Source: Bidens hawaiensis
Lineage: Eukaryota; Streptophyta; Magnoliopsida; Asterales; Asteraceae
Assembly: GCA_021521415.1 (NCBI GenBank)
Contig: JAIQDT010000059.1
Location: forward strand, 1,860,001 to 1,924,000
DNA: 64,000 nucleotides
Direction of reading: 5' to 3'
Under the pieces are notes generated by a model that saw only the letters and a list, made by a program, of their open reading frames with translations, did not search any database and was not told where the DNA came from. Of this stretch, positions 11,702 through 21,033 are shown piece after piece. Position numbers and translations under genes: made by a program. The stretch's first letter is position 1. Each line of letters starts with the position of its first letter.

Positions 11702-12173
11702 AATGATTATTTTATTGATGATGATGGCCTAACTGTTAAATCTCATTTATTTTAAAACTCTTTGAATGACTATTATGATTATTATTATTATTATTATAGA
11801 TGTTAATTAATAAAACTTTAACTCACTCAGCTCAAGCTGACTTTGTGTGCATGTTAGTGTGAGTTTCAGGTTAGGAGGTGGATGCATTACCGCTTGGACG
11901 TGCCCGAAGTTACTTGGACGGTGAAGGGCTCGCTTAGTCGGAAGTTTTAATAATAATAAGCATTTTTTTTAACGTTTTATTAAATACATTTCACTTTGGT
12001 TTTGGGGCATAATTCCCAGGTTTTGGGAACTTGTTTTTTTAGTTATAACTTTCCGCTGAATTATACTCTGAATTGATTATTTTAATGGAATGAACTGTTT
12101 TTAAGTTTAAGTATTTTTGTAAGTATTATGAATGAATACCAACTGTAGGATTCCCGGGATTCGGAGTCTTACA
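9870..12173 (+). repeat. Gypsy 3' LTR, 2,304 bp
   Basis: Begins TGTAACACCCG right after the polypurine tract and ends GGAGTCTTACA, at the point where copia RNase H sequence resumes. The length suits Tekay-type elements. It has no coding content. Two long (AT)n tracts with a small insert between them occupy 11328-11699. Confidence 0.8.
11328..11699. repeat. (AT)n tracts flanking a small MITE-like insert
   Basis: An AT dinucleotide run at 11328-11382 and another at 11636-11699 bracket about 253 bp that start GGGAGATTTCAATTAAGAAC and end ATATCCCTCCCC. The ends are roughly inverted (GGGAG / CTCCC). This is the pattern of small non-autonomous elements that insert into TA microsatellites (Micron-like). 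The whole block lies inside the gypsy LTR. Confidence 0.6.
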
Positions 12174-12958
12174 GAATTATTAGATTAGCATGAGTACAGA
12201 GCTATGACAGGTTCCTTGATGTACCTAACTACGAGTTATCCAGACATAAGGTTGATGTTTGTTTATGTGACAACACAAAAGTTTAGCATATGTCTACGGT
12301 TAAAAGGATTTTTTTGATATCTTAAAGGTAAACCGAAATTAGTTTTATGGTATCCTAAAGTCTAAATCATTTGATTTGTTTGCTTTTTTAGTTAGCGGTT
12401 ATGGAGGATCTATCCTGACCAGAATATCAACTATAGAAGGATGCCAAATTCTGGGTAACAAACTGGTGTTGAAGCAAAATATTGTACAATATCTACTGTG
12501 GAGGCAAAATATGTTGTTGCCTCTTATTGTGCCCAAAACTTGTTTATTCAGAATCAAATGTTTGATTTTGATTTGAATTTTTGAAAATACCAATCTATAT
12601 TGACAACACTATTGCTATGTTCATCGTTAAAAATCCAATGGTGCATTCCGAAACTAAGCATATAGCGATCAGACACCATTTCATTCGTAAATGTGCCGAG
12701 GAAAATCTTATTGAGATGAGGAAAGTATGTACCTTAGAAAATCTAACTGACATTTTTACTAACGCGTTTGATGCTTCTAGGTTCAATTACGTATTTAAAT
12801 CCATGGGCATGTTTAGTCATGATTCGAGCGTCAATGTGCTTATCTTTGACCTTCCAAAAGTGCTATTGGGTAATTTGTTTTGTCATAAAAACCAAAAAAA
12901 TTTAATACGTTTTAAGTCTGTGTGTGTATTTAATGTATTTTATTTTGTTTTGAGTTAA
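12174..12958 (+). pseudogene. Old copia RNase H relic hosting the gypsy element
   Basis: Plus-strand remains of a copia RT end/RNase H: HEYRAMTGSLMYLTTSYPDI near 12190, KGKPKLVLWYP near 12325, TVEAKYVVAS near 12500, then IYIDNTIAMFIVKNPMVHSE and KHIAIRHHFIRKCAEENLI (12590-12715). It has many stops and frameshifts and is clearly older than elements A-D. The upstream part of this copy would lie on the far side of the gypsy insertion. The sequence after about 12790 is no longer recognisable. Confidence 0.8.
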
Positions 12959-13076
12959 GAAAATGATCATATTTTGTTTTCATGACAAAAAAACAAAAAC
13001 AGTATAAGTTTGTACAAAACACAATAAGCTCAAAGAGACTTATTTGATTGCACAATGAAAAATGATAGTGGACTAA
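12959..13076. other. Unassigned spacer before MITE
   Basis: AT-rich sequence with no recognisable feature between the copia relic and the foldback element. Confidence 0.4.
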
Positions 13077-13313
13077 GGGGCTGTTTGGTAGCCTCTTAAT
13101 GGTCATAAGAGGTTACCACTAATAAGCTACCTCTTAATGGTTAATAGCCTTTTACTAGTTAAGAGGTAGCCTTAAGTCTTTTAATCTCTTAACCATTAAG
13201 GGTAATCTCTTAACCATTCAGACTTAAGGTTTCCTCTTAATCATTAAGAGGTTATGAATCATTTAAAGGTAGTCTCTTAATAGCCATTAAATTAAAAGGC
13301 TACCAAACAGCCC
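13077..13313. mobile_element. Foldback MITE, 237 bp
   Basis: Terminal inverted repeats start GGGGCTGTTTGGTAGCC at the left and close with GGCTACCAAACAGCCC at the right. Between them units of CTCTTAA and TTAAGAGG repeat in both orientations, so nearly the whole element can fold on itself. The ends resemble PIF/Harbinger Tourist or hAT-type MITEs. The target duplication is ambiguous: TAA precedes the left end and TTTAA follows the right. It lies about 0.5 kb downstream of the MYB stop codon. Confidence 0.8.
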
Positions 13314-13827
13314 TTTAAGTACATATTTAAGTAGTTTGTCATGGATTATGTCACTGAAAATGAAATCTAATACTTATCACTTTGAAGGTTGGTGATCGAT
13401 GTTCTTAACTAATGCAAGAGTTGACATCAATAGTGCATCTTACAATCGTTAAATAATGCTAACACGTGAACAAAACAGAATTCTATGGTAAAGCGAGTAT
13501 CTTATCATACATTGAGGTTGAATTTAAGTAATTCTTTAACGAAATTTCAGTAGGCAATTTTTCTTTATCTTTAGGCGACCGACTTTTCTTTATCTTTTTT
13601 TTTTCAAGACCACTTAACCCCTTGATGTATTAAAGATTTTACCTTTACTAATAAACTACCAACTCATTGGTAATCAATCAGCTACCATAAAATTGGTATT
13701 TGCACTATTAATATGCATATATTTTAGGAAAACCATAATGGATAATAAGTAATTCCCCATCTTGTTATTGAGTTGACCTTTTTTTTCTAAAGTTATCTAA
13801 CAATTAAAAAAAAAACAAACTTTCTAT
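13314..13827. other. Region downstream of the MYB gene
   Basis: AT-rich sequence that should hold the MYB 3' untranslated region and terminator (minus strand, below 13828). No other coding signal or repeat is seen. Confidence 0.4.
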
Positions 13828-15662
13828 TCACAACAGTTGTTCAAATTTCCATGTGTCATCACTCATGAGCATTCTTGAGTAGTTGGTGAAATCCGGTGCG
13901 AAAGTGGTATCACTTTCAATTGGCGTGTCACTTTCAAATTGATCATTGACTAGCATGTCCAAATTGGTGATGAACTTATCATTAGGAGAATCATTATTCC
14001 ATAATCCTGCATCAAAGTTGTTGCAGTCGACATAGTTAAAAGCGTTGGAACACCACTGATCTACACTCGGAAAAGACTGATATGGTTCCTTGCGTACGAA
14101 ATTCTGGTTACAAGTTGAAACGTCGAAATTTGATGAGGTTGAAGCTGATGAAGATAAAGAAGATAGAGGCGGTAAAATATTTCTTTCGGTAAATAGTAGG
14201 ATCTCATGAGGTTCTATCAAAGGAACTTCATCCATGCAAAAGTCATCTGCTTGTTTTTGTTCATCTTTGGCTAACTTTGTGATCACTGGATTAGGAAATT
14301 CAGTTTTTTCGGCTAATGGTTCTTTGTCAACAGATTGTGCCAGTACTCGGTATGGCGATGACTGTTTGTCTGCTGATGGGACAGGCGGTGGAGGAAGAGT
14401 TGGAAGTGGTTTATGCGTTACGGGATCAATTCCCATTTTTTTGAGTTTTTTCTTTATATGAGTATTCCAGTGATTCTTGATTTCGTTATCAGTTCTCCCA
14501 GGAAGATTAGATGCTATCTTTGACCATCTGTAATTACAAACAAAAAGATTCATTATTTTTCAAATAAAAGACATAAGACTTTGACTAAAATCATTAATAA
14601 TTCGTTTTTATTTTAATTTTTCCTGTACTTATATAGAAAAAATCTTTTTCATCATACACTGGCCACAAACATGAGAGCCTATTCTTTAAAAACAAAAAGA
14701 AAAAAATAATAATGGGTTACTGGACCATATACTTTACAGAAAGAAAAAAATAATAATAATAATAATAATATATTTTGTTGCTTTTTAGAGCTACGAGTCT
14801 GTTTCTATTCACGAAAAGTATTTAAATCTTTGGAAACAGTCCTCGTTGAATTAATGTATTATAGCTGCCCAAAGAATGGTGTTTTACAACATTACGCAGA
14901 CACACTTTATTCTCAGATCTTCAATCACTAATTTTAGAATCATCTGTATACGCATGACTTGTCTGCCACTAAGCAATAGAATTAGAAGTATCACCTATTA
15001 CCAAGCTGAGCATGAAGATCAATAACCATCTTCTCCTCATATTCTGATAGCAATCCTCTTTTTAAATCTGGTCGAAGATAATTTATCCATCTCAATCTGC
15101 AACTTTTCCCGCATCTTAATAATCCTAAAATTTGAAATTATCCCAACATGAGAAGTCTTCACCATTCACCTTGGTCCTTTTATTCTTTTTATAAATAGTT
15201 AACAAGTAATAGGATTATACCAAAGGAAGAAAAGGTAGTGACTAGTTGAAAAGAAAATTTCTTAAACTATTTATAATCCATATATATATGTTAAAAGCAA
15301 TCAGATAAATTCAAAAATTAAACTTTGGTATATATTTCATCCTAATTTCATTAATTTGCTCGCTTAATTTTGATAAAATATCTCATTCAGATATCTTAAA
15401 CTTTATGTATCTTTAATATATAAATGTTTAATCTAACAAAACAAAGTTTAGGGATTATTATTGAAACATGGTTCGATCCTTTCCGTATTTATTGTCCAAG
15501 AAAACGAAACCAGACTCGACCGAGCATACCTGCAAGTTTAGGGACAGCACGCCAGCAGCATTGGCCATTGGTGAGGATGAAGTTAATAAGCTTCTTGTCT
15601 TCATCAGCAGTCCATGGCCCTTGTTTCAGACCTACTTTATCACAACACGGTTGCCTTCCCAT
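13828..15662 (-). CDS. R2R3-MYB transcription factor, 320 residues, three exons
   Basis: Exons on the minus strand: 15530-15662 (133 bp), 14995-15124 (130 bp) and 13828-14527 (700 bp). They total 963 bp including the stop, with GT-AG borders. The 133/130 exon sizes are the classic R2R3-MYB pattern. The protein starts [18 protein letters not shown]2 has Trp17, 37 and 57; R3 (about residues 66-113) has Leu in place of the first Trp, then Trp89 and Trp108, with [20 protein letters not shown]. The bHLH-binding signature is absent. [13 protein letters not shown] after R3 and the N-terminus resemble the MYB20/42/43/85 group of secondary-wall regulators, though nearby subgroups are possible. The C-terminus is Ser/Asp-rich and acidic ([14 protein letters not shown]), fit for activation. 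The reading frame is intact, unlike everything around it. Nuclear DNA-binding role is from the family. Confidence 0.93.
14749..14771. repeat. (TAA)n microsatellite in MYB intron 2
   Basis: About seven TAA/AAT units within the second intron (14528-14994) of the MYB gene. Confidence 0.8.
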
Positions 15663-15734
15663 TTCTTGTGTGTTTGTATTTATATATATTTTAGCTTGAG
15701 ACAAAGAGAACGAAAACCTTCATGGCAATATGTT

Positions 15735-15744
15735 GTATATATAC
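15735..15744 (-). promoter_or_regulatory. Candidate TATA box of the MYB gene
   Basis: Minus strand reads TAGTGTATATATAC about 75-80 bases upstream of the ATG, which leaves room for a short leader. A second AT-rich match (TATATAAATA, 15678-15687) is only about 16 bases from the ATG and is less likely. Confidence 0.45.
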
Positions 15745-15759
15745 ACTAGCCAAGTCACC

Positions 15760-16185
15760 TTTAGAAAACACGGTTTTGTGTTTACTTTTGTTTTGCTTTT
15801 TTTTTTTTTAATATTTATTTTTTATCATTTTGTTTTGAAGACTTTGAGTCATTTGTTTTCTTATTTACACGTGTCATGGAGGCTTGTAACATAAGCTGGA
15901 AGACTAGTTGATGATATACGCATGACGCCTTCATGATTTGGATTTACATTCCTTTTATTTTTTAACGTTTACATTCCTTTTTTGTTTTTCTATTCAACTC
16001 TTTGGAGGAAACCTATTATTGATGAAAAAATCTCATGCCTAACCTAGAAACCTTTATTTTTAACATAACTAAGACTTAAACACAAGATATTCCTTTTGTT
16101 AAATAGAGTCTTTTGATGCCAAATATTAGCAACACCAGGTTTAAGTTTCGCGTACTACACAAACGGAAAAAAAAACAAATGTGAA
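15760..16185. other. MYB upstream region
   Basis: AT-rich intergenic DNA upstream of the MYB promoter. No transposon ends, ORFs or RNA genes recognised. Confidence 0.4.
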
Positions 16186-16189
16186 TATA

Positions 16190-16190
16190 T

Positions 16191-16231
<41 letters not shown>
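16190..16231. repeat. (AT)n microsatellite
   Basis: About 20 AT units, bordering the CTATACG-rich segment that follows. Confidence 0.85.
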
Positions 16232-16234
<3 letters not shown>

Positions 16235-16261
16235 CAATTTGTAAAGGGATGTGATCCTCAT

Positions 16262-16475
16262 ACGCCACCCTCATCTGACTGGACACGCCTATACGGCTTG
16301 TATAGGCCTATACGAGCAGGCTATGCATGACTGACAAGGGACAAAACTTCAGCTTTTTGCAACCTATACGACCGATAGACCTATGTGAGCCGTATAGGTG
16401 TTTAATGCCTCATATTGCTTCCTGACACACCATAAAACCTATACCTTTGTATAGATACGACCGTATAGAAAACTT
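16262..16475. repeat. CTATACG hairpin cluster
   Basis: The word CCTATACG and its complement CGTATAGG recur at short spacing. 16287-16307 forms a hairpin with GCCTATAC and GTATAGGC arms. 16362-16399 brackets another with ACCTATACG and CGTATAGGT. A third imperfect set lies at 16437-16469. No coding frame is seen. Origin unknown, probably part of a larger repeat. Confidence 0.6.
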
Positions 16476-17137
16476 TTGTAGAAAAAGTCAGCCTGCCTTT
16501 GGTCCCTATTAAGGCTGCCGGAAAACGACTATATGAGATGTTTATCAGTATGTTTTGGCCAAATGCTTTCTTGCTTGCTTAATCATTGATTGATTATTGT
16601 GTATAGACTATTATAGCGTGTAACATAATATAATATTAAACGAATGTTTTCAAGTTACAACTACAAATTATTTAGCCAAGAATATATTATGTAAATATTA
16701 ATCAACAATTTATTCTATTTTAAAATAATACAACCTACTAAAGATTGTTAACAAATGACTAAATTTTTCCCAACACCAAGGAATTTTTTTTTATTTTCTA
16801 AAAAGAATATGGCATGCATTAGAAACAGCACAGAGGTCTATCTGGTGCTTACTCCTCTCCAACCAAAAGTATTTGCCCTAAAGGATTCATAATTTCTCAT
16901 ATGTGTGTTTTGATGTGCATTTCTTAAGTGATTTAGTGCGACTTGAAGCATTAGAATCATTAGTGCGACTTGAAGCATTAATTAGGTAATTCTGAGGTTA
17001 AACATAATTACGTATTTGCTCTTAATTAGAATCATTTCTTAACTATTTGCTCTTATTGATATTTACGATAAACATATCATGTAATTCTGAGGTTAAACAT
17101 AATATAATTTTTCATAAACAAATGTTATAGTAAAAAG
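16476..17137. other. Unassigned AT-rich spacer with a short tandem repeat
   Basis: No gene is recognised. At about 16937-16981 a 26-base unit containing AGTGCGACTTGAAGCATTA is repeated twice in tandem. TCTGAGGTTAAACATAAT occurs at about 16991 and again near 17086. Confidence 0.45.
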
Positions 17138-17395
17138 AATATTTCTTTATGATTAAGAAATATAATATTCACATACAAAGGTCATAGCTAAAATATTGTT
17201 TCTTCAACATTAAGAAACACTAAATCTTATTACATGAGGATATAGTCAAAATATAGTTTTTTCAAGATTAAGAAACATACAGTTTTTTATACAAAGGACA
17301 TAGTTAAATTAATGTTTCTTCATGACTAAAAAACATAAGATTTTACATACTTAGATTACAGTCAAATTAATGTTTCTTCTTGAAGAAGAAACCTG
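17138..17395. repeat. Degenerate tandem array, unit about 58 bp
   Basis: About four and a half copies of a unit that reads, in consensus, TGTTTCTTCA-GATTAAGAAAC followed by an AT-rich stretch, then ACAAAGG-CATAGTCAAA. The copies differ at many positions. TTTCTT and AAGAAA within each unit make small hairpins. Confidence 0.65.
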
Positions 17396-17867
17396 TTAAA
17401 GAAGTTTTTTTATGACGAAGAAGCTCAGCACATGATTGATAAATTAAAAGAAAGACTACAGGTCTAAATATTTTATTTAATAAATTATCTATCAAGGTTT
17501 CAAGCTATCAAAATCAGACTAAAAGTCTGCAGCCGGATCAACAAACAATCCGGATATTTATGCAAACCTACTTCAAATATAGGTTACTAACATACAGATA
17601 GGAAAGGTTTTCAAACATCACCGAACTAACAATCACAGGTGCATACGTTAAACCTTTTACATACATACATTTTTACTCTTATAGTAGACAGGTTGTTTAT
17701 TACAAAGAGTCTGATAAACATTTTCATGAGATTATAGATCTCTAAAATCGTTATAATACAAAATAGAAAATAAAAGGCAACTTGGACCGATTACATATGT
17801 GTCTGGATCCAAACATAGCTGACTAAACTGGCATACAAAACCAAGTCAGTCATAACCGGTTCTCCAA
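17396..17867. other. Unassigned spacer left of element F
   Basis: No recognisable gene. Short inverted words (CCGGAT / ATCCGG) occur near 17533-17556. The boundary with element F is abrupt, with no LTR or target-site signature. Confidence 0.4.
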
Positions 17868-18091
17868 CTGATAATACTGCTGCCATGTTTATTGTCAAAA
17901 ATCCTGTTCATCATTCTAAGAAAAAGCACATTGAAATTAGGCATCATTTCATTAGAGACTGTAGTGAAAAGGGCTTAATAGAAATGAAAAGGGTAGAAAC
18001 AACTGATAATTTGGCTGACTTGTTCACTAAACCATTAGACAAAAACCAGGTTTCATTATCTATTAAAATGCCTAGGAATGATAAATGCTGA
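17868..18091 (+). pseudogene. Element F RNase H C-terminus
   Basis: Reads NTAAMFIVKNPVHHSKKKHIE, IRHHFIRDCSEKGLIEMKRV and NLADLFTKPLDK, the conserved C-terminal end of copia RNase H, then a shifted tail to a stop at 18089-18091. The catalytic residues lie in the missing upstream part. It matches B at 41825-42051. Confidence 0.9.
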
Positions 18092-20681
18092 TGAAGTCTG
18101 ATTGATGATGTGTGCTATGAGTGAGATGCTAATTGACTATTTGTTTGATTACTCGCTATTCTTTGAATGCATGCTTAGGTGATTTGTGCTTCACTGACTA
18201 TCTTGTTGACTGGATCATGCTTGTTGAAGTGTTTGTGACCAATGTGCAATATGTTTATTGATTATGTGACTGATTACATATTTGAGTTGTATTGTCTATT
18301 TTGAGTGATTCTAGCATGAGGCTTTGCTTGAAATTGATTGTGTTTCTCTCCGAGCACACACATATGTTGTGAGAATTTTTCTAAGCATTTCGAGCATAGA
18401 TACCATGCTTGAGCACAAAAGTGTGTCTTACATATCTAAGTATTTCGAGTACATGAAATCAATGATGTGAAATGATATATTCAGTGCTGTTTGATAAGAT
18501 TCATATGTGATTGATTGAACAATTATTTATCTTGTGTGAATATGTTGATTTGAATGAATCTTGTGTGCTGTTGTTGAAAAGTTTGTAAGCCAAAATGCTC
18601 TTTAAAGACAAAAGTTGTTTTCAAAAACTAAATGCTACCTAATTTATCAAATTTAAGTTTTTGAAACAATAAATGATTTTTGATTAAGCAAACTGTTTTT
18701 GTTGGTCTCTCTCCTAGATATGATAAGATTATACAGTTGTAAACTTTATAGAAGCTTGAAAAGGTTTTATGATAGAAATAGTATCCAACCTTATAGGAAA
18801 TGATAGAAAACAACCTAATCAAACTAACACATGGATTATAGGCTTGAAAGACCAAACTCAATCATTGAGTGTATAGTAGCTTTCCATGATGAGTAGTTGT
18901 CTAAGTGATATAAACATAATGAATTTGCTAAGACTGATGTGGTGAAACATTTGAAGATCAAGGTATGTGTCCTTGCACATCTCTCCAAATGATAGACAGA
19001 AAGGTAATTATCCAGTCATACACAAGCCTGTTGATGTGATGGTCACCCAAAATTTCTTTTTTAAATAAATCAGCAGCTATATATACTAGAATATGCAATT
19101 AAAAAAGGGTTACATATGCTAATTATATATATTATCTTTCATTATAAAATAATCAGACTTAAAGGGGCACCAAGGGAACTATAGGGGTGGGGCATACAAG
19201 TAAGTCCTAAACACCCTGAATGTAAGGCATGTAAGTCCGGATGACATGTAAGTCCAACGTTCAGCCTTAAAGTCTGATCTTTATAAAAATCTGCTCTTAT
19301 ATTCAAAAACATTTTGACCAAAACATCAGGGGGTTAAAGTCAAATTGGGGTGACTTGGAGAAAGCTGAATAAGCTTTGAGAAGAGATAAGGTCCAACCCA
19401 AGTCAAAAGTGTTGACCATTCACACCTTATGCACTTAATTGAATCTTAATCATATCACTAAACACAATGATAATCATGCTAAGTTTATACCTGCTTTCAA
19501 CTTGTTTTGGGTCATAATAATGTCAACCATGAAGGGTTGTGAAAGTATTTAGACAGTATGATCCCATGTTGAGATCTTTCTATAAATTGTTTTGAAAGAA
19601 GAATCAACTGAAATTTCATCTCTTAGTTCACCTTAAACTAATGCTTAAGTCAACTCAGTGTCTAATTGTCTATTCATGATGAGTTTTGATGATTTGAGCA
19701 AAGTTTGTGTGTGAAAATGTCTAGCTTGCTAGGCTGATGATGATCTGTTAGAAATGATAACTGAATTGGTACAAGTGCTTTCGAGTATGTTCTAAGTGTT
19801 AGATTTGCTCACAGAAATGCTTCGAGCATAACTTTATACTTGAACTTCTTGTATGTTGCTCTTCGAGCACATTGATATGCTTTGAAAGACTTTTCTAAGT
19901 GTTTCGAGCATGAAGATCACCTCTACACTATTCGAGCATGATGTTATGAAATGATTGATGATGTTAAGTGTTTCTAACATGTGTGTATGCTTGAAACTTG
20001 ATTTTGACTGTTCGAGCAGAAGTTTTGTCATGATAGATTTTTCTAAGTGCTTTCGAGCATGCGAAGACTCTACGAGCATAGATGAATAAAGAATAATTTG
20101 TCTAAGTATGTTCAAGTAGAGTTGTTGTTTTGATTATGTCTCGAGTATGATTGATCGCCTGATTATTTCTCTAAGTACTTCGAGCATAAGAGTTATTTGT
20201 TGTGACTGAATATTTAATTAGGTGTTTTCGAGTATGCTAAGCATCTCGAGCTTACTGATTTGTTTGTGCTTCAGATGAATTTGAAAGTGATTGTGATCAT
20301 CTCGAGTATGGTATTATACTCGAGCATATGAAATCACTTGCTTTGATTAACAAGACTACACTTTTGGTTAAGTAAAGGTATTGAGCACCAGTGTCTTCGA
20401 GCACTGTCTTGAAATATCTCAAAAGAACTTAAGAATGCCCTAAGTTCCTCTCTCGAGTATACTTGGTTTTCGAGCAAATCTCTAAATGAATATATTCATA
20501 TTACTTAACCATTTAACTTAAAAGTATGTCGAGCATGATTTGAGATAATTATTCGAGTACATAGGGAAACATCTGTTCATTTGGCTGTATGCTCGAGCAG
20601 GAGAGGTTCATTCATTTCAAATTAAATGACAACTGTAGTACACTAGATGACAAAACCAAGATGTACTGACCAAACGTTAGG
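18092..20681 (+). other. Element F post-pol spacer
   Basis: About 2.6 kb without a supported gene. Colinear with B 42052-44450. Conserved blocks: 18960-19050 (ACATCTCTCCAAATGAT, AAAGGTAATTATCCAGTCAT), 19157-19268 (GGGGCACCAAGGGAACTA) and 19338-19374 (CAAATTGGGGTGACTTGGAG). From about 19770 to 20600 the word TCGAGCA, often as CTAAGT-TTTCGAGCA, recurs dozens of times. Confidence 0.8.
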
Positions 20682-20690
20682 TATAAAAGG
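20682..20690 (+). promoter_or_regulatory. Internal TATA box before the extra ORF (F)
   Basis: GGTATAAAAGGGGGA about 350 bases upstream of the extra-ORF start. Element B has TATAAAAGGGGGAG at 44451 in the same context. Sequence just upstream is also shared (ATGACAACTGTAGT, CACTAGA, ACTGACCAAACGT). This predicts an internal promoter separate from the LTR. Confidence 0.55.
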
Positions 20691-20837
20691 GGGACTTAGA
20701 AACTTTTCCAAACATTTCATTCTCCCTTTTTCAACCTAAAATGAAAACCTTTGCTCGTGACTCCCCTGCTCGCTTAGAATCCTCTCTCATGCTCAATACC
20801 TTACCCGAATATAGCCATTAGCTCTGTTTCGACCTTG

Positions 20838-21028
20838 GTAAGATATCGATTATCGCTTATCGTATCCCCGAGTTTCGAAATTAGGGTTTGTACGTGTACT
20901 AACTGTTTAATTGATTTGTGCAGGTTCGCAAACTGTTACGGAACAGGTTACTGAAGATGCTTTTCTTCTCTAACTACCTACTGACATTACTCTGCTATTA
21001 TGAATAATGATTCTCTTTTTTTTTGCAG
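20838..21028 (+). other. Two intron-like segments in the extra-ORF leader (F)
   Basis: Candidate intron 1 is 20838-20923 (CCTTG|GTAAGATATCG ... TTTGTGCAG) with a branch-point-like TACTAAC. Candidate exon 2 is 20924-20946 (23 bases). Candidate intron 2 is 20947-21028 (AACAG|GTTACTG ... TTTTTTGCAG). Element B has the same donors, acceptors and 23-base middle exon at 44603-44799, while the intron interiors have diverged more. Splicing is predicted, not shown. Confidence 0.55.
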
Positions 21029-21033
21029 ATCTG

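Larger units (their letters stand above)
9400..12173 (+). mobile_element. Gypsy (chromovirus-type) element, 3' part
   Basis: The 3' end of a plus-strand Ty3/gypsy element: integrase C-terminus with chromodomain-like tail, polypurine tract (9854-9869) and a 2.3 kb LTR. Its 5' side is cut by insertion of element A at 9399/9400 and would lie beyond the left edge of the window. Its 3' end at 12173 lies inside an older copia RNase H relic. Three in-frame TAG codons show it is inactive. Confidence 0.87.

Noticed and set aside
15424..15749. Plus-strand ORFs of about 90 codons over MYB exon 1
   Set aside because: Antisense shadows of the MYB gene, whose minus-strand exons fit family exon sizes and splice sites exactly.
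20741..20821. Short ORF starting MKTFARDSPARL in the extra-ORF leader as a signal peptide exon
   Set aside because: The ATG is not conserved in element B, and the frame ends before the splice donor.
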